DNA from: Gaiellasilicea sp963784895
GTDB taxonomy: Bacteria; Actinomycetota; Thermoleophilia; Gaiellales; Gaiellaceae
Direction: 5' to 3'
Assembly: GCA_963784895.1 (NCBI GenBank)
Contig: CAWATM010000006.1
Span: 62,001-126,000 of the forward strand
Length of the DNA: 64,000 bases
In this document: positions 42,637-51,098 of the stretch, piece after piece
How the letters are laid out: every line of letters begins with the position of its first letter
Position numbering within the stretch: the first letter of the stretch is position 1
The notes under the pieces: generated by a model
The model's database searches: none
What the model was told of the DNA's origin: nothing
What the model saw: the letters and a program-made list of their open reading frames with translations, nothing else
Translations under genes and position numbers: made by a program

Positions 42637-44105
42637 ACAAGCAGATCACGCGCCTCGCGCTCACGGGCCTCGGGATGATCGTCGCGCTCGTCGTCGCGAC
42701 GACCTACTGGCAGGCCTGGGCCGCGGGCGACCTCGCCGACCGGCAGGACAACCAGATCCAGCGCGTGGCGGAGTTCACGATCGAGCGCGGCGAGATCCGC
42801 GGCAAGGGCGCCACCTGGGCCACGAACCGGGAGGAGAAGAAGGCCGGCCGCACCTTCTTCTTCCGCGAGTACCCGACCCGAGGGCTCGCCGCGCACGTCG
42901 TCGGGTACTCGACCCAGTCGCGTTTCCGCACCGGGCTCGAGCGCTCGCTGAACGACTATCTGACCGGCCAGAACGCGAACCTCTCGACCGTCCTCGAGAC
43001 CTTCGTCGACAAGGCGAAGGGCGCGACGATCCAGGGCAACGACCTCCGCCTGACGCTCGTCCCGCGGGCGCAGCGGGCCGCCCAGAACGCGCTCGGCAGC
43101 CGCTGCGGCGCCGTCGTCGCGCTCGAGGTCGACAGCGGGAAGGTGCTCGCGATGTACTCGTCGCCGACCTACGACCCGAACCTCGTCGAGGAGGACTTCG
43201 ACCAGGTCACGGGCGTGCGTGCCGACTGCAGGCGGCCGGATGCGCTCTTGAACCGTGCCACGGCCGGCCTGTATGCGCCGGGCTCCACGTTCAAGGTCGT
43301 GACCGCCGCCGCGGCGATCGACTCCGGCCGCTATACGCCCGGCTCCGACTTCGTCGACCCCGGCTACTGCGAGGTGTACGGCAAGCGGGTCAACAATTAC
43401 GACACCACGAGGCCGTTCGGCTCGCTCGACCTGCACACGGCGCTCGTCAACTCGGTCAACTCGGTCTTCTGCAACATCGGCAAGGAGCTGGGAGCGAGGT
43501 TCCTCGTCGAGTACATGAAGAAGTTCGGCTTCTACGAGAAGCCGCCGCTCGAGACGCCCGCGAACGAGCGCACGGCGAGCGGCCTCTACAAGGGTACGGA
43601 GCTGTTCGATCCACAGGAGGACTCCGAGGTCGACCCCGGCCGGTTCGCGTTCGGCCAGGAGCGGCTGCTCGTGACGCCGTTGCAGATGGCGATGGTCGCC
43701 GCCACGATCGCGAACGACGGCATCGTGATGAAGCCTCAGGTCGTCGACCGGATCGTCGCGCCGGACGGCGCGATCGTCGTCCGCTCGAAGCCGGAGGAGC
43801 TCGGCCGCGCGGTCAAGCCCGAGACGGCGCGCGCGGTCGCGACGATGATGAAGGACGCCGTCGAGGAGGGCACCGGCACCGCCGCCCAGATCTCAGGCGT
43901 CAACGTCGGCGGCAAGACAGGCACGGCAGAGACCGGGATCGCCGGTCTGAACACGACGTGGTTCATCAGCTACGCCGGCAAGACCCGGCCCGAAGTCGCG
44001 ATCGCGGCCGTCGTCGAGCAGCAGAACTCGACCGGAGGCGAGACCGCGGCGCCCGTCGCCCGCGAGGTCTTGCAGGCTCTCCTGGGGTCTGCGGCGAACT
44101 CCTAA
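42633..44105 (+). CDS. pbpA: Class B penicillin-binding protein
   Basis: 490 aa transpeptidase that crosslinks glycan made by the SEDS partner upstream. N-terminal membrane anchor (about 5-28), a dimerisation-like region, and the transpeptidase domain with SxxK motif STFK, SxN motif SVN and KTG motif KTGTAE, in order. GTG start overlaps the SEDS stop. Gene order SEDS-PBP-PASTA kinase is the conserved actinobacterial set. Confidence 0.95.
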   Translation: MNKQITRLALTGLGMIVALVVATTYWQAWAAGDLADRQDNQIQRVAEFTIERGEIRGKGATWATNREEKKAGRTFFFREYPTRGLAAHVVGYSTQSRFRTGLERSLNDYLTGQNANLSTVLETFVDKAKGATIQGNDLRLTLVPRAQRAAQNALGSRCGAVVALEVDSGKVLAMYSSPTYDPNLVEEDFDQVTGVRADCRRPDALLNRATAGLYAPGSTFKVVTAAAAIDSGRYTPGSDFVDPGYCEVYGKRVNNYDTTRPFGSLDLHTALVNSVNSVFCNIGKELGARFLVEYMKKFGFYEKPPLETPANERTASGLYKGTELFDPQEDSEVDPGRFAFGQERLLVTPLQMAMVAATIANDGIVMKPQVVDRIVAPDGAIVVRSKPEELGRAVKPETARAVATMMKDAVEEGTGTAAQISGVNVGGKTGTAETGIAGLNTTWFISYAGKTRPEVAIAAVVEQQNSTGGETAAPVAREVLQALLGSAANS

Positions 44106-44116
44106 CCTCTCCTCTT

Positions 44117-46021
44117 ATGGCCTCGAGCGACACCCTCATCGACACGCTCTTCGACGGGCGCTACCAGATCATCCGCAAGCTCGGCTCCGGTGGGATGGCG
44201 AACGTCTACCTCGCCTCCGACCAGGAGCTCGGGCGTCGCGTCGCGATCAAGATCCTCGACGACCGGCATGCCCGCGACGAGCAGTTCGTGGAGCGCTTCC
44301 GCCGCGAGGCGCAGAACGCCGCCGGCCTCTCGCACCCGAGCATCGTCTCGATCTACGACCGCGGCGAGGCGGAGGGGACGTACTACATCGCGATGGAGTA
44401 CGTCGAGGGGCGAACGCTGAAGGAGCTGCTCGTCGCGCGCGGCCCTTCTCCGCTCGGGATCGCGATCGACTACACGCGCCAGATCCTCTCCGCGCTCCGC
44501 TTCGCGCACCGGAACGGGATCGTCCATCGCGACATCAAGCCGCACAACGTGATCGTCGACGGCGACGGCCGGGTCAAGGTGATGGACTTCGGGATCGCTC
44601 GCGCCGGCGCGGCCAGCCAGATGACCGAGGCAGGCTCGATCATCGGCACGGCTCAATATCTGTCACCAGAGCAGGCGCGCGGGGCGCCCGTCGACCAGAC
44701 GAGTGACCTCTACTCGACCGGGATCGTCCTCTACGAGCTGCTCACCGGAAGCGTTCCCTTCACCGGGGAGACGCCGGTCGAGATCGCGATGAAACATCTC
44801 TCGCAGGTGCCCGCCGCACCCTCGACGCACCGGCCCGAGATCCCGCGCGACCTCGACTACGTCGCGCTCCGCGCGCTCGCGAAGGATCCAGCCGACCGCT
44901 ACCACTCGGCCGAGGAGATGGATTCGGACCTCGAGCGGATCGCGCGCGGGATCGGCGTCTCCGCCGAGACGGCCGAAGCGGCGACGACGGTGCTCTCGCG
45001 CACGGACGTCGGCGACGACGCGACGACGGTCAGGCCCGCTGCGACGACCTACACGCCCGGCCGCTACTACGAGTATGACGAGCCGGCACGGCGACGAGCG
45101 ATCTGGCCGTGGCTGCTCGGCACGCTGCTGGTCGCGCTCGCACTCGTCGGCGGCTGGTTCGCCTACCAGGAGCTCGAGTCGCAGCTGGACGCGGCGAAGC
45201 CCGTCGCCGTCCCCGACGTCGACGGCAGCGTCGAGCGTCTCGCTGTGCAGCAGATCCAGGAGGCAGGGCTCAAGGAGCTGGTCGAACGGCGGCCGAACGA
45301 CGACGGCGTCAAGCAGGGCATCGTCTTCGAGCAGGATCCACAGGCCGGCGACCGGATCGAGCGCGGGAACTTCGTCACGATCGTCGTCTCGACCGGCCCG
45401 TCGAAGGTGCGGGTACCGACCGTCGTCGGGGAGAGCCGTGACCGCGCCGTCTCCCAGCTGACTGCGGCCGGGCTGGAGCCGAACGTGGTCCAGGTCAACT
45501 CGCTGGAACCGGTCAACACCGTGCTCGCCACGGCGCCCGCCGGAGGTACCGAGGTGATCGTCGGCACGACCGTCCGCGTCAACGTCTCGATCGGGCCGAA
45601 GCCGATCGCGGTGCCGAGCGTGATCGGCACGGCGTTCGAGAGTGCCGAGTCGCAGCTGCAGGGGCTCGGCTTCGCCGTCAGCCGCAACGACGTCGAGGAC
45701 GCCGAGCAGCCTGCGGGCATCGTCGTCGGCCAGACCCCGGCTGCGGGCACGCAGCAGCCGAAAGGCTCGGTGATCACGCTCCAGGTCTCGGAGGGGCCGC
45801 AGACGTCGCAGATCCCGGACGTGACGAGCCTGACGGAGGCGGACGCGACCGCACAGCTCCGGCAATCGGGCTTCGAGGTGCAGGTGGTCGAGGAGATCAC
45901 CGAGGACGAGAGCCTCGATGGCCTCGTGCTCTCACAGGATCCCGAGGGCGGCACCGACGCCGAGCAGGGAACCGCTGTCGTGATCGTGGTCGGCCGCTTC
46001 GAGCCGCCCGCCGACGGATGA
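44117..46021 (+). CDS. pknB: PASTA-domain serine/threonine kinase (PknB-like)
   Basis: 634 aa. Kinase domain about 16-275: LGSGGMANVYL, Lys45, catalytic HRDIKPHN (Asp139), DFG and SPEQARG. Juxtamembrane linker, membrane helix about 329-348, then four extracytoplasmic PASTA repeats (from about 362 to 628) that sense muropeptides or lipid II. ATG at 44117 is 11 nt after pbpA; the upstream frame extension lies in pbpA. Central kinase of the fha-pstP-SEDS-pbp cluster. Confidence 0.95.
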   Translation: MASSDTLIDTLFDGRYQIIRKLGSGGMANVYLASDQELGRRVAIKILDDRHARDEQFVERFRREAQNAAGLSHPSIVSIYDRGEAEGTYYIAMEYVEGRTLKELLVARGPSPLGIAIDYTRQILSALRFAHRNGIVHRDIKPHNVIVDGDGRVKVMDFGIARAGAASQMTEAGSIIGTAQYLSPEQARGAPVDQTSDLYSTGIVLYELLTGSVPFTGETPVEIAMKHLSQVPAAPSTHRPEIPRDLDYVALRALAKDPADRYHSAEEMDSDLERIARGIGVSAETAEAATTVLSRTDVGDDATTVRPAATTYTPGRYYEYDEPARRRAIWPWLLGTLLVALALVGGWFAYQELESQLDAAKPVAVPDVDGSVERLAVQQIQEAGLKELVERRPNDDGVKQGIVFEQDPQAGDRIERGNFVTIVVSTGPSKVRVPTVVGESRDRAVSQLTAAGLEPNVVQVNSLEPVNTVLATAPAGGTEVIVGTTVRVNVSIGPKPIAVPSVIGTAFESAESQLQGLGFAVSRNDVEDAEQPAGIVVGQTPAAGTQQPKGSVITLQVSEGPQTSQIPDVTSLTEADATAQLRQSGFEVQVVEEITEDESLDGLVLSQDPEGGTDAEQGTAVVIVVGRFEPPADG

Positions 46022-46046
46022 GCGTCGCTCGCCTGCGGCTCGCTCC

Positions 46047-46150
46047 CGTGGGGGAACCATGTTTCCCCCACGAGCCCCCTTCTGCTACGCGGGGGAACTT
46101 CCAAGTTCCCCCACACCCCCTAAAGCTCACGGGCCGTGCGGCCCGTGAGC
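46047..46150. repeat. Array of three long palindromes between pknB and ddl
   Basis: 46047-46072: CGTGGGGGAA/TTCCCCCACG, 10 bp. 46091-46112: GGGGGAACTT-CC-AAGTTCCCCC, 10 bp. 46125-46150: GCTCACGGGCCG-TG-CGGCCCGTGAGC, 12 bp. The first two share the GGGGGAA/TTCCCCC core. The third contains both candidate GTG start codons of ddl. Confidence 0.8.
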
Positions 46151-47167
46151 GGCCGAATCCGCGTCGCCGTCGTCGCCGGCGGCCGCTCCAGCGAGCACGA
46201 GATCTCGCTGGCGTCCGCCCGCTCCGTGCTCGCCGCACTCGACCCCGAGCGGTACGAGACGACGACGATCGCGATCGGCCGCGACGGCCACTGGGCGCTC
46301 GAGGCGCCAAGCAACAGTCTGTTACCTGGTAGCGCGGCGGAGACGCTGCCGGTGCTCGCCGACTCGAAGCCGGCGGAGGCGCTCGGCGCGGTCGACGTCG
46401 TCCTGCCCGTGCTGCACGGGCCATTCGGCGAGGACGGGACGGTCCAGGGGCTGCTCGAGCTCGCAGGCGTCCCGTATGTCGGCGCGGGCGTCGCCGCGTC
46501 GGCGCTCTGCATGGACAAGGACCTGTTCAAGGCGGTGCTACGCGACCGCGGCATCCCCGTCGCGCGCAACGTGACGCTGCGGCTCGGCGACGACGTGCAG
46601 AACCCGTTCGGCTATCCCGTCTTCGTCAAGCCGGCGCGCCTCGGCTCGTCGGTCGGGATCTCGAAGGCACACGACGAGTCCGAGCTCGAAGCCGCCGTCG
46701 CGCTCGCGCGCCGCCACGACGAGAAGGTGCTCGTGGAGGAGTTCGTCGCCGGCACCGAGGTCGAATGCGGTGTGCTCGGGAACGTCCGGCCGGCGCCGCT
46801 CGCGTCCGTCGTCGGCGAGATCGTCCCGCACGCCGAGTGGTACGACTACGCGGCCAAGTACGACGCCGGCGGCTCCGACATCATCGTCCCGGCCCGGATC
46901 CCGGCGGAGATCGCAGCGCGCGTCCAGGAGCTCGCGGTCGACTCGTTCATCGCGACCGAGTGCGAGGGGATGGCGCGGGTCGACTTCTTCGTCCGCGAGG
47001 GCGGCGAGGTGGTCGTCAACGAGATCAACACCATCCCCGGCTTCACCTCGACGAGTGTCTACGCGCGGCTCTTCGAGGCATCGGGGATCTCGTATGGCGA
47101 GCTGCTCGACCGCCTGATCGAGCTCGCGCTCGAGCGCCACGAGCGGCGCTCAGGCCTGGAGTACTGA
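46136..47167 (+). CDS. ddl: D-alanine--D-alanine ligase
   Basis: ATP-grasp ligase making the D-Ala-D-Ala dipeptide for peptidoglycan; it fits the wall cluster upstream. About 343 aa. VAVVAGGRSSEHEISLASA, HGPFGEDGTVQG, the PYVGAGVAASALCMDK loop, KPARLGSSVGISKA and NEINTIPGFTSTSVYARLFEASG are conserved. Two GTG starts are possible (46136 and 46145), both buried in a 12-bp hairpin with no visible SD, which suggests structure-limited or leaderless initiation. Ends 37 bp before the convergent kinase. Confidence 0.94.
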   Translation: MRPVSGRIRVAVVAGGRSSEHEISLASARSVLAALDPERYETTTIAIGRDGHWALEAPSNSLLPGSAAETLPVLADSKPAEALGAVDVVLPVLHGPFGEDGTVQGLLELAGVPYVGAGVAASALCMDKDLFKAVLRDRGIPVARNVTLRLGDDVQNPFGYPVFVKPARLGSSVGISKAHDESELEAAVALARRHDEKVLVEEFVAGTEVECGVLGNVRPAPLASVVGEIVPHAEWYDYAAKYDAGGSDIIVPARIPAEIAARVQELAVDSFIATECEGMARVDFFVREGGEVVVNEINTIPGFTSTSVYARLFEASGISYGELLDRLIELALERHERRSGLEY

Positions 47168-47204
47168 CCGCGTTCCGACGTCCGACGGGGCGCAGGGCGC
47201 GGTT

Positions 47205-48632
47205 CTAGCTTGCTTTCACCTCGTTGATGTGCGCGCTGCCGATGAGCTCGGTGATCCAGACGACGTAATGGGTCACGTCGGCGGCGTCGAGCTCCCACGT
47301 CGTGCTCGAGCCGACGACCTTGCTCGCGCCGACGGTCTCGAACGGCCCGGCAGCCGAGTTGCCCGCCTGGATCTCGGCGGTGAAGCCCGGTGTGTCGCTC
47401 GTCACGACCATCCGCTCGGGCAGGCCGTCGCCGGCCTCGAGCACGAGCCCGACGCCCGACTTGAACGCGCTCAGCTGCGAGCGGTACGTCGAGGTGCGCC
47501 AGAACGTGGACGGATCGCCGTCGGTGGCAAGACCCGCCTCGTCGTCGTGCTCGCCGTCGCCGCCGTCGGGATCGAAGGCGCCGACGCCGCTCAGCTCGAT
47601 CGGTTCTCCGGACCCGCCGGCCGGTTCGCCGCCGTCATCACGGTCGATCAGCAGGAAGCCGCCGACGGCCGCGGCGAGCAGGAGCAGCCCGAGCAGCAGC
47701 GGCCACACCGGCACACGGCGCTCGCGCTCACGCTTCTGGCGGCGCGGTCTCGCCGGAACGGGGGGCCGCTTCATGATCATCGTCCCCTCGTCACCTTCCT
47801 TCGCGTCGAGCTCGGCTCGGACGGCCTCGAGCTCGGCGACCACCTCGTCCATCGACGCGGGGCGCTCGGCGGGCTGCTTCGCGAGCGAACGCTCGATCAG
47901 CGTCGCGAGGCGCAGCGGCGTGTCGGGCCGCGCGTCGAGCACGCTCGGGACCGGGTCGTTGACGTGCTTCATCGCGACCGAGAGGAAGTTGTCGCCCGGG
48001 TAGGGCACCTCGCCCGCCAGGAGCTCGTAGAGGACGACCCCGAAGGAGTAGACGTCGGTCTGCGCGTCGACCCGCTCGCCGCGCGCCTGCTCCGGCGCGA
48101 TGTAGTGGCTCGTGCCGAGGACGGTGCCGGTCTCGGTGTGGCCGACCGCGTCGAGGGAACGGACGATCCCGAAGTCCGTCACCTTGGCGGCGCCGTCGCC
48201 GTTCAGGAGCACGTTCTGCGGCTTGACGTCGCGGTGGATCAGGCCCTGCGCGTGCGCGAACGCGAGCGCCCGCCCGATCTCGAGCCCGAGCCCGAGCACC
48301 CGCCGCACCGGCAGCGGGCCGCCGCGCTCGACCAGCTCCTTCAGGTTCTCGCCGGCGACGAGCTCGAAGACGATGAACTGCTTTCCGTCCTCGTCGCCGC
48401 GATCGATCACGGTGACGATGTTCGGGTGCGAGAGCTGCGCCACGGCGCGCGCCTCACGACGGAAGCGCTCGACGTACTCCTCGTCCTCCCCGTACTGGTC
48501 GTGGAGGACCTTCAGCGCCACGTTCCGCTCGAGCAGCGTGTCGAAGGCGCAGTAGACGGTCGACATCCCGCCCGTGCCGACGGTCTCCTTCAGCTCGTAT
48601 CGGTCCGCAATCACCTGGCTCACAGCCACCAA
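47205..48632 (-). CDS. Serine/threonine kinase with discoidin-like extracytoplasmic domain
   Basis: 475 aa. Kinase domain about 12-275 with VGTGGMSTVY, HRDVKPQNVLL, DFGIV and APEQARG. A Lys/Arg-rich juxtamembrane stretch, a membrane helix near 310-330 (VPVWPLLLGLLLLAAAVGGFLL), then about 140 residues outside with an F5/8-discoidin-like pattern (GLATDGDPSTFWRTSTY, TSDTPGFTAEIQ), a carbohydrate or ligand-binding jelly roll. TTG start at 48632, or GTG 3 or 9 nt further. Convergent with ddl. Confidence 0.87.
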   Translation of the reverse strand: MVAVSQVIADRYELKETVGTGGMSTVYCAFDTLLERNVALKVLHDQYGEDEEYVERFRREARAVAQLSHPNIVTVIDRGDEDGKQFIVFELVAGENLKELVERGGPLPVRRVLGLGLEIGRALAFAHAQGLIHRDVKPQNVLLNGDGAAKVTDFGIVRSLDAVGHTETGTVLGTSHYIAPEQARGERVDAQTDVYSFGVVLYELLAGEVPYPGDNFLSVAMKHVNDPVPSVLDARPDTPLRLATLIERSLAKQPAERPASMDEVVAELEAVRAELDAKEGDEGTMIMKRPPVPARPRRQKRERERRVPVWPLLLGLLLLAAAVGGFLLIDRDDGGEPAGGSGEPIELSGVGAFDPDGGDGEHDDEAGLATDGDPSTFWRTSTYRSQLSAFKSGVGLVLEAGDGLPERMVVTSDTPGFTAEIQAGNSAAGPFETVGASKVVGSSTTWELDAADVTHYVVWITELIGSAHINEVKAS

Positions 48633-48657
48633 CGTAGCCTTCCCGCTGTCTGAAACC

Positions 48658-49980
48658 CTATGCCAGCACGTGCGCGAGCGCGTCTTCCCAGGCGCCCAGC
48701 GCCTCGTCGAGCTCGGCGTCGGAGAGCACCAGCGGGCAGAGGACGCGAATCGCGTTCCCGTACACGCCGGCCTTGAGCAGAAGCAGCCCGCGCTGCATCG
48801 ACGCGTCGATCACGGCCTGCGCGAGCGCCGGAGCCGGCTGCTTCGTCGCGCGGTCCTCGACCAGTTCGAGCGCGAGCATCGCGCCGACACCGCGGACCTC
48901 GCCGATCGCGGCGAAGCGCTCCTGCCAGCCGAGCATCCGTGCGCGCATCGTCTCGCCGATCTGGACGGCACGCTCGCAAAGGTTCTCCTCCTCGATCACG
49001 TCGAGGACGGCGATCGCTGCGGCCTGAGCGACCGGATTGCCGACGTACGTGCCGCCGACGGCACCGTCGGGCGCGGCGTCGACGATCTCAGCCTTCCCGA
49101 GCACGCCCGACAGCGGCAGCCCACCCGCAATCGACTTCGCGACCGTGATCAGGTCGGGCTCGATGCCGGCGTGCTCGATCGCGAAGAGCGTGCCGGTGCG
49201 GGCGAAGCCGGTCTGCACCTCGTCCGCGATCAGGCAGATCCCGTGCTCGTCGCAGATCGCGCGGAGTCCCTCGAGGAACTCCTTCGGCGCGGGCAGGAAG
49301 CCCGCCTCGCCCTGAACCGGCTCGACGATGATCGCCGCCACCTCCTCGGCCGCCACCTGGACCGAGAACATCCGCCGGAGCGCCGCCAGAGCCTCCTCGG
49401 AGGTCGGGCCGCGGTAGTCGGACGGGAACGGCGCCCGGTACACCTCCGGCGCCAGCGGGCCCATGCCGAGCTTGTACGGGTGCGGGCGCGAGGTCAGCGT
49501 CATCGAGAGCAGCGTGCGGCCGTGGAACGCACCCTCGAACGCGATCACGGCGGAGCGCTGCGTCGCGAGGCGTGCAAACTTGACCGCGTTCTCGACCGCC
49601 TCGGTGCCGGCGTTGAAGAACGCCGCCTTCGCGGGGCCTCGGAAGGGCGCCCGCGCGAGCAGCCGCTCGGCCAGCTCGACGTACGGCTCGTAGGGGACGA
49701 CGGTGAAGTCGGTATGTGCAAAGCGCGCGAGCTGCTCGGTTGCGGCCTCGACGACTCGCGGGTGCGAGTGGCCGGTGTTGAGGCAGCCGACGCCGCCGGT
49801 GAAGTCGATGAAGGTGTTGCCGTCGACGTCCGTGAGCGTGGCGCCGCGACCCTCGTGCGCGACGATCGGGAGCACGATCGACTTCGCGTTCGCGATCACG
49901 CGCTGCTTCCGCTCGAGGATCGCCTGTGAGCGGGGGCCGGGGATCGCGGTGCGGATGTCGATCGTCTTCGTCGTCGCCAT
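48658..49980 (-). CDS. gabT: 4-aminobutyrate aminotransferase-like class III aminotransferase
   Basis: 440-aa PLP enzyme. Class III landmarks: NTFIDFTGGVGCLNTGHSHP, FNAGTEAVENAVKFAR, EPVQGEAGFLP, IADEVQTGFARTG and the Schiff-base Lys in TVAKSIAGGLPLSG. Length and motifs best fit GABA aminotransferase (GABA plus 2-oxoglutarate to succinate semialdehyde plus glutamate), though ornithine/other omega-amino substrates cannot be excluded. Divergent from pdxH, which makes its PLP cofactor, with a 40-bp spacer. Confidence 0.9.
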   Translation of the reverse strand: MATTKTIDIRTAIPGPRSQAILERKQRVIANAKSIVLPIVAHEGRGATLTDVDGNTFIDFTGGVGCLNTGHSHPRVVEAATEQLARFAHTDFTVVPYEPYVELAERLLARAPFRGPAKAAFFNAGTEAVENAVKFARLATQRSAVIAFEGAFHGRTLLSMTLTSRPHPYKLGMGPLAPEVYRAPFPSDYRGPTSEEALAALRRMFSVQVAAEEVAAIIVEPVQGEAGFLPAPKEFLEGLRAICDEHGICLIADEVQTGFARTGTLFAIEHAGIEPDLITVAKSIAGGLPLSGVLGKAEIVDAAPDGAVGGTYVGNPVAQAAAIAVLDVIEEENLCERAVQIGETMRARMLGWQERFAAIGEVRGVGAMLALELVEDRATKQPAPALAQAVIDASMQRGLLLLKAGVYGNAIRVLCPLVLSDAELDEALGAWEDALAHVLA

Positions 49981-50020
49981 GGTCGGGCAGCGTAGCTGCG
50001 CACCATAGAGTCTCGGCGCG

Positions 50021-50608
50021 ATGGACATGGACGACCTCGATCCCGATCCGTTGCGCCAGTTCGAGCGCTGGTTCGAGGACGCGGCGGGAGCCGTGGACGT
50101 GCCGGAGGCGGCGGCGCTCGCGACGGCGACGCCGGACGCGCGCCCGTCGGTCCGGATGGTGCTGCTGAAGGGCGCCGACGAGCGCGGCTTCGCTTTCTTC
50201 ACCAACTACGAGAGCCGAAAGGGCCGTGAGCTGGCGGACAACCCGCACGCCGCGCTCGTCTTCCACTGGCAGCCGCTCGGGCGGCAGGTGCGGGTCGAGG
50301 GCGGGGTCGAGCGGGTGGACGCCGCCGAGTCGGAGGCGTACTTCCGCACGAGGCCGCTCGGCAGCCGCCTGGCGGCGTGGGCATCCCCGCAGAGCCGGTC
50401 GCTGACCGACCGGGCGGAGCTGGAGCGCCTCTACGCGGACGCGGTCGAGCGCTTTGGCGAAAACGTGCCCCTGCCGCCGAACTGGGGCGGTCTCAGGCTC
50501 GTGCCGAACGCGTACGAGTTCTGGCAGCACGGCGGCGACCGCCTCCACGACCGGGTCCACTACGCGCGCGACGCGACCGGGTGGTCGCGAACGCGACTCG
50601 CTCCCTGA
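50021..50608 (+). CDS. pdxH: Pyridoxamine/pyridoxine 5'-phosphate oxidase
   Basis: 195-aa FMN enzyme producing pyridoxal phosphate. FMN and substrate motifs: SVRMVLLKGADERGFAFFTNYESRKGREL, FHWQPLGRQVRVEG, WASPQSRSL, PPNWGGLRLVP and the C-terminal RTRLAP. Normal length. Divergent from the PLP-dependent aminotransferase; followed by repeat copy C. Confidence 0.94.
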   Translation: MDMDDLDPDPLRQFERWFEDAAGAVDVPEAAALATATPDARPSVRMVLLKGADERGFAFFTNYESRKGRELADNPHAALVFHWQPLGRQVRVEGGVERVDAAESEAYFRTRPLGSRLAAWASPQSRSLTDRAELERLYADAVERFGENVPLPPNWGGLRLVPNAYEFWQHGGDRLHDRVHYARDATGWSRTRLAP

Positions 50609-50613
50609 ATCTC

Positions 50614-50646
50614 CGCGCAGGACCCCTCAAGGGCGCTTCGCTCCCT
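50614..50646 (+). repeat. Dispersed intergenic repeat, copy C
   Basis: CGCGCAGG then ACCCCTCAAGGG, CGCTTCGCTCCCT. Same element as at 3443-3474 and 23007-23039, with one change making it CTCAAGGG. It fills most of the 36-bp convergent gap between pdxH and the CBS gene. Confidence 0.65.
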
Positions 50647-51076
50647 AGTCGCGCTTGAAGAGCGAGCGGGCGGTGTCGTGCGCGTCGGTGTCGCGGGCCT
50701 GCCAGGCGCGCTCGACGAGGCTGCCGAGGACGTCGCGGATCCCGATCATCCCGAGCAGGTTGTCGCCCTGCACGACCGGAACGTGGCGGATCCGTCGGTC
50801 ACCCATCAATCGCGCCGCGTCGAGGATCTGGACGTCGGCGTCGACCGTGACCGGGTCGCGCGTCATCACGTCACCGACGTTCACGGCATCGAGGTCGGTC
50901 CCCTCGCCGGCGAGCGCGAGCACGTCGCGCTCGGTGAAGATGCCGACGAGCCTGCGGCCCTCGCAGACGGCGACCGAGCCGACGCTCTCCTCCAGCATCC
51001 GCAGCACCGCCAGGCGCGCGGAATCGCCCGGCTCGACGGTCACGACTCGCGTCCTCATCACGTCGCCGATCGCCAT
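50645..51076 (-). CDS. CBS-domain pair protein
   Basis: 143 aa made of two CBS domains (about 1-65 and 70-130), a module that binds adenosine nucleotides. Motifs GIFTERDVLA and GMIGIRDVL are the classic CBS signatures; NVGDVMTRDPVTVDADVQILDAARLM is the second repeat start. No attached enzymatic domain. Regulatory target unknown. Confidence 0.87.
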   Translation of the reverse strand: MAIGDVMRTRVVTVEPGDSARLAVLRMLEESVGSVAVCEGRRLVGIFTERDVLALAGEGTDLDAVNVGDVMTRDPVTVDADVQILDAARLMGDRRIRHVPVVQGDNLLGMIGIRDVLGSLVERAWQARDTDAHDTARSLFKRD

Positions 51077-51098
51077 TCGGCCGCGAGTGTAACGCGTG

